This document shows positions 63,532 to 64,000 of a stretch of DNA of 64,000 bases, piece after piece. The notes under the pieces are model-generated. The model saw only the letters and a program-made list of their open reading frames with translations, searched no databases and had not been told where the DNA came from. Positions within the stretch are counted from its first letter, which is position 1; each line of letters starts with the position of its first letter. A program made the position numbers and the translations under genes. This DNA comes from Leptospira sp. WS39.C2 (GTDB lineage Bacteria > Spirochaetota > Leptospiria > Leptospirales > Leptospiraceae), in assembly GCF_040833965.1 (NCBI RefSeq), contig NZ_CP162142.1, positions 2,257,001-2,321,000 on the forward strand. Reading direction: 5' to 3'.

Positions 63532-64000
63532 ATGATTACAGAAGAAGAAATAAAAAAAATTTCCAAAGACGATGGAATCCCTTTACCTTATGTTGAGAAA
63601 GATTATGTAATGGGATGGCTTCTTAAGGAAATCTATGAAAACAATACTTTAAACAATAAACTAGTTCTAAAAGGAGGGAATTGCTTACGAAAAGTATATT
63701 TTCCACAAACTAGATTTTCCGATGATTTGGATTTTACAATTTCTAAATTCGTAACAGAAAATGTTTTCGAAAAAGAACTCATAGATATATGCAAAATTAT
63801 TCAAAGCACACAAAAAATAAATTTTTACTATGATAGTTTCAAAATTCTCGAAAAAGAGACTCCTGATAAAGAATGTAGAGCTATAGAAGGAAAAATATAC
63901 TTCAAAGGCTTTGCTGGTGATTCTTCAGTGACAATGAGAATCAAGTTTGATTTATCGCAATATGAACGAATAGTTTTACCTTTAGAAAATCATCCATTAA
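63532..64000 (+). CDS. cassette 38: AbiEii/AbiGii-type nucleotidyltransferase toxin, 3' end off the window
   Basis: The frame from ATG 63532 (MITEEEIKKISKDDGIPLPY) continues to the end of the window. It has the AbiEii signature LVLKGGNCLRKVYFPQTRFSDDLDFTIS (G-G then D-x-D nucleotidyltransferase motif). Such proteins modify tRNA or other targets in abortive infection. An AbiEi antitoxin partner is not upstream in the cassette; it could follow beyond the window. Confidence 0.82.
   Translation, partial: MITEEEIKKISKDDGIPLPYVEKDYVMGWLLKEIYENNTLNNKLVLKGGNCLRKVYFPQTRFSDDLDFTISKFVTENVFEKELIDICKIIQSTQKINFYYDSFKILEKETPDKECRAIEGKIYFKGFAGDSSVTMRIKFDLSQYERIVLPLENHPL

Overview
The window reads as a chromosome segment of a spirochaete, most probably a Leptospira. 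The evidence is the gene content: a ribH-nusB operon, a GH57 (DUF1957) and DUF4912 pair, an ECF sigma factor with a membrane partner, MutL, a Fur-family regulator, PurL, many lipoproteins with short spirochaetal lipoboxes, and an A+T-rich composition. The species cannot be fixed from sequence reading alone.

Bases 1-20,700 are ordinary core genome. A tightly packed minus-strand operon (6680 down to the left edge) holds a 50-aa protein, ribH, nusB, a TPR protein, a methyltransferase, a DEAD-box helicase and an amidase. It is followed by a SET-domain protein, the GH57/DUF4912 pair, a ribosome hibernation factor, a TPR protein, the sigma factor with its membrane partner, mutL, a Fur-family regulator, a flavin reductase-like protein, purL and several lipoproteins.

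Bases 21,023-24,567 are a three-gene plus-strand operon: a RecA-fold protein with a broken P-loop, an 85-aa protein, and a family B DNA polymerase with an altered motif C. It resembles a repair or mutasome module and ends 330 bp before the accessory region.

From 24,897 to the right edge the window is a gene-cassette array. Thirty-seven copies of a GC-rich site of about 160 nt, all in one orientation, alternate with AT-rich units of about 0.4-2 kb carrying zero to three genes. All of these genes are on the plus strand. The layout is that of a chromosomal integron (gene then attC, repeated). Two features strengthen this. First, the first ~17 nt of each cassette (GTTAT-N5-A...) are complementary to the last ~17 nt of the same cassette (...C-N5-ATAAC), so each unit is closed by its own private stem. 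An A.C mismatch sits at position 11 in nearly every unit. Second, the sites fold into a multi-branched structure whose helices covary across copies (seven different base-pair solutions for one helix). No integrase is visible in the window. The left boundary is an attI-like GTTATCT junction next to the polymerase operon.

Cassette cargo is typical of a large integron. It includes toxin-antitoxin pairs (HigBA twice, RelE/XRE, RHH/PIN, UPF0175/DUF3368, DUF433/DUF5615, PIN with a small partner), phage-defence-like genes (Septu-like ATPase/HNH, SIR2, Abi_C, AbiEii, DUF262 with HEPN, other HEPN-like proteins), secreted lipoproteins and beta-barrel proteins, a YdcF protein, and GNAT/PUA-like proteins. 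Five cassettes have no ORF and share one non-coding sequence, one carries a tRNA-like element, one has been hit by an IS481-type insertion sequence, and one junction has lost its site.
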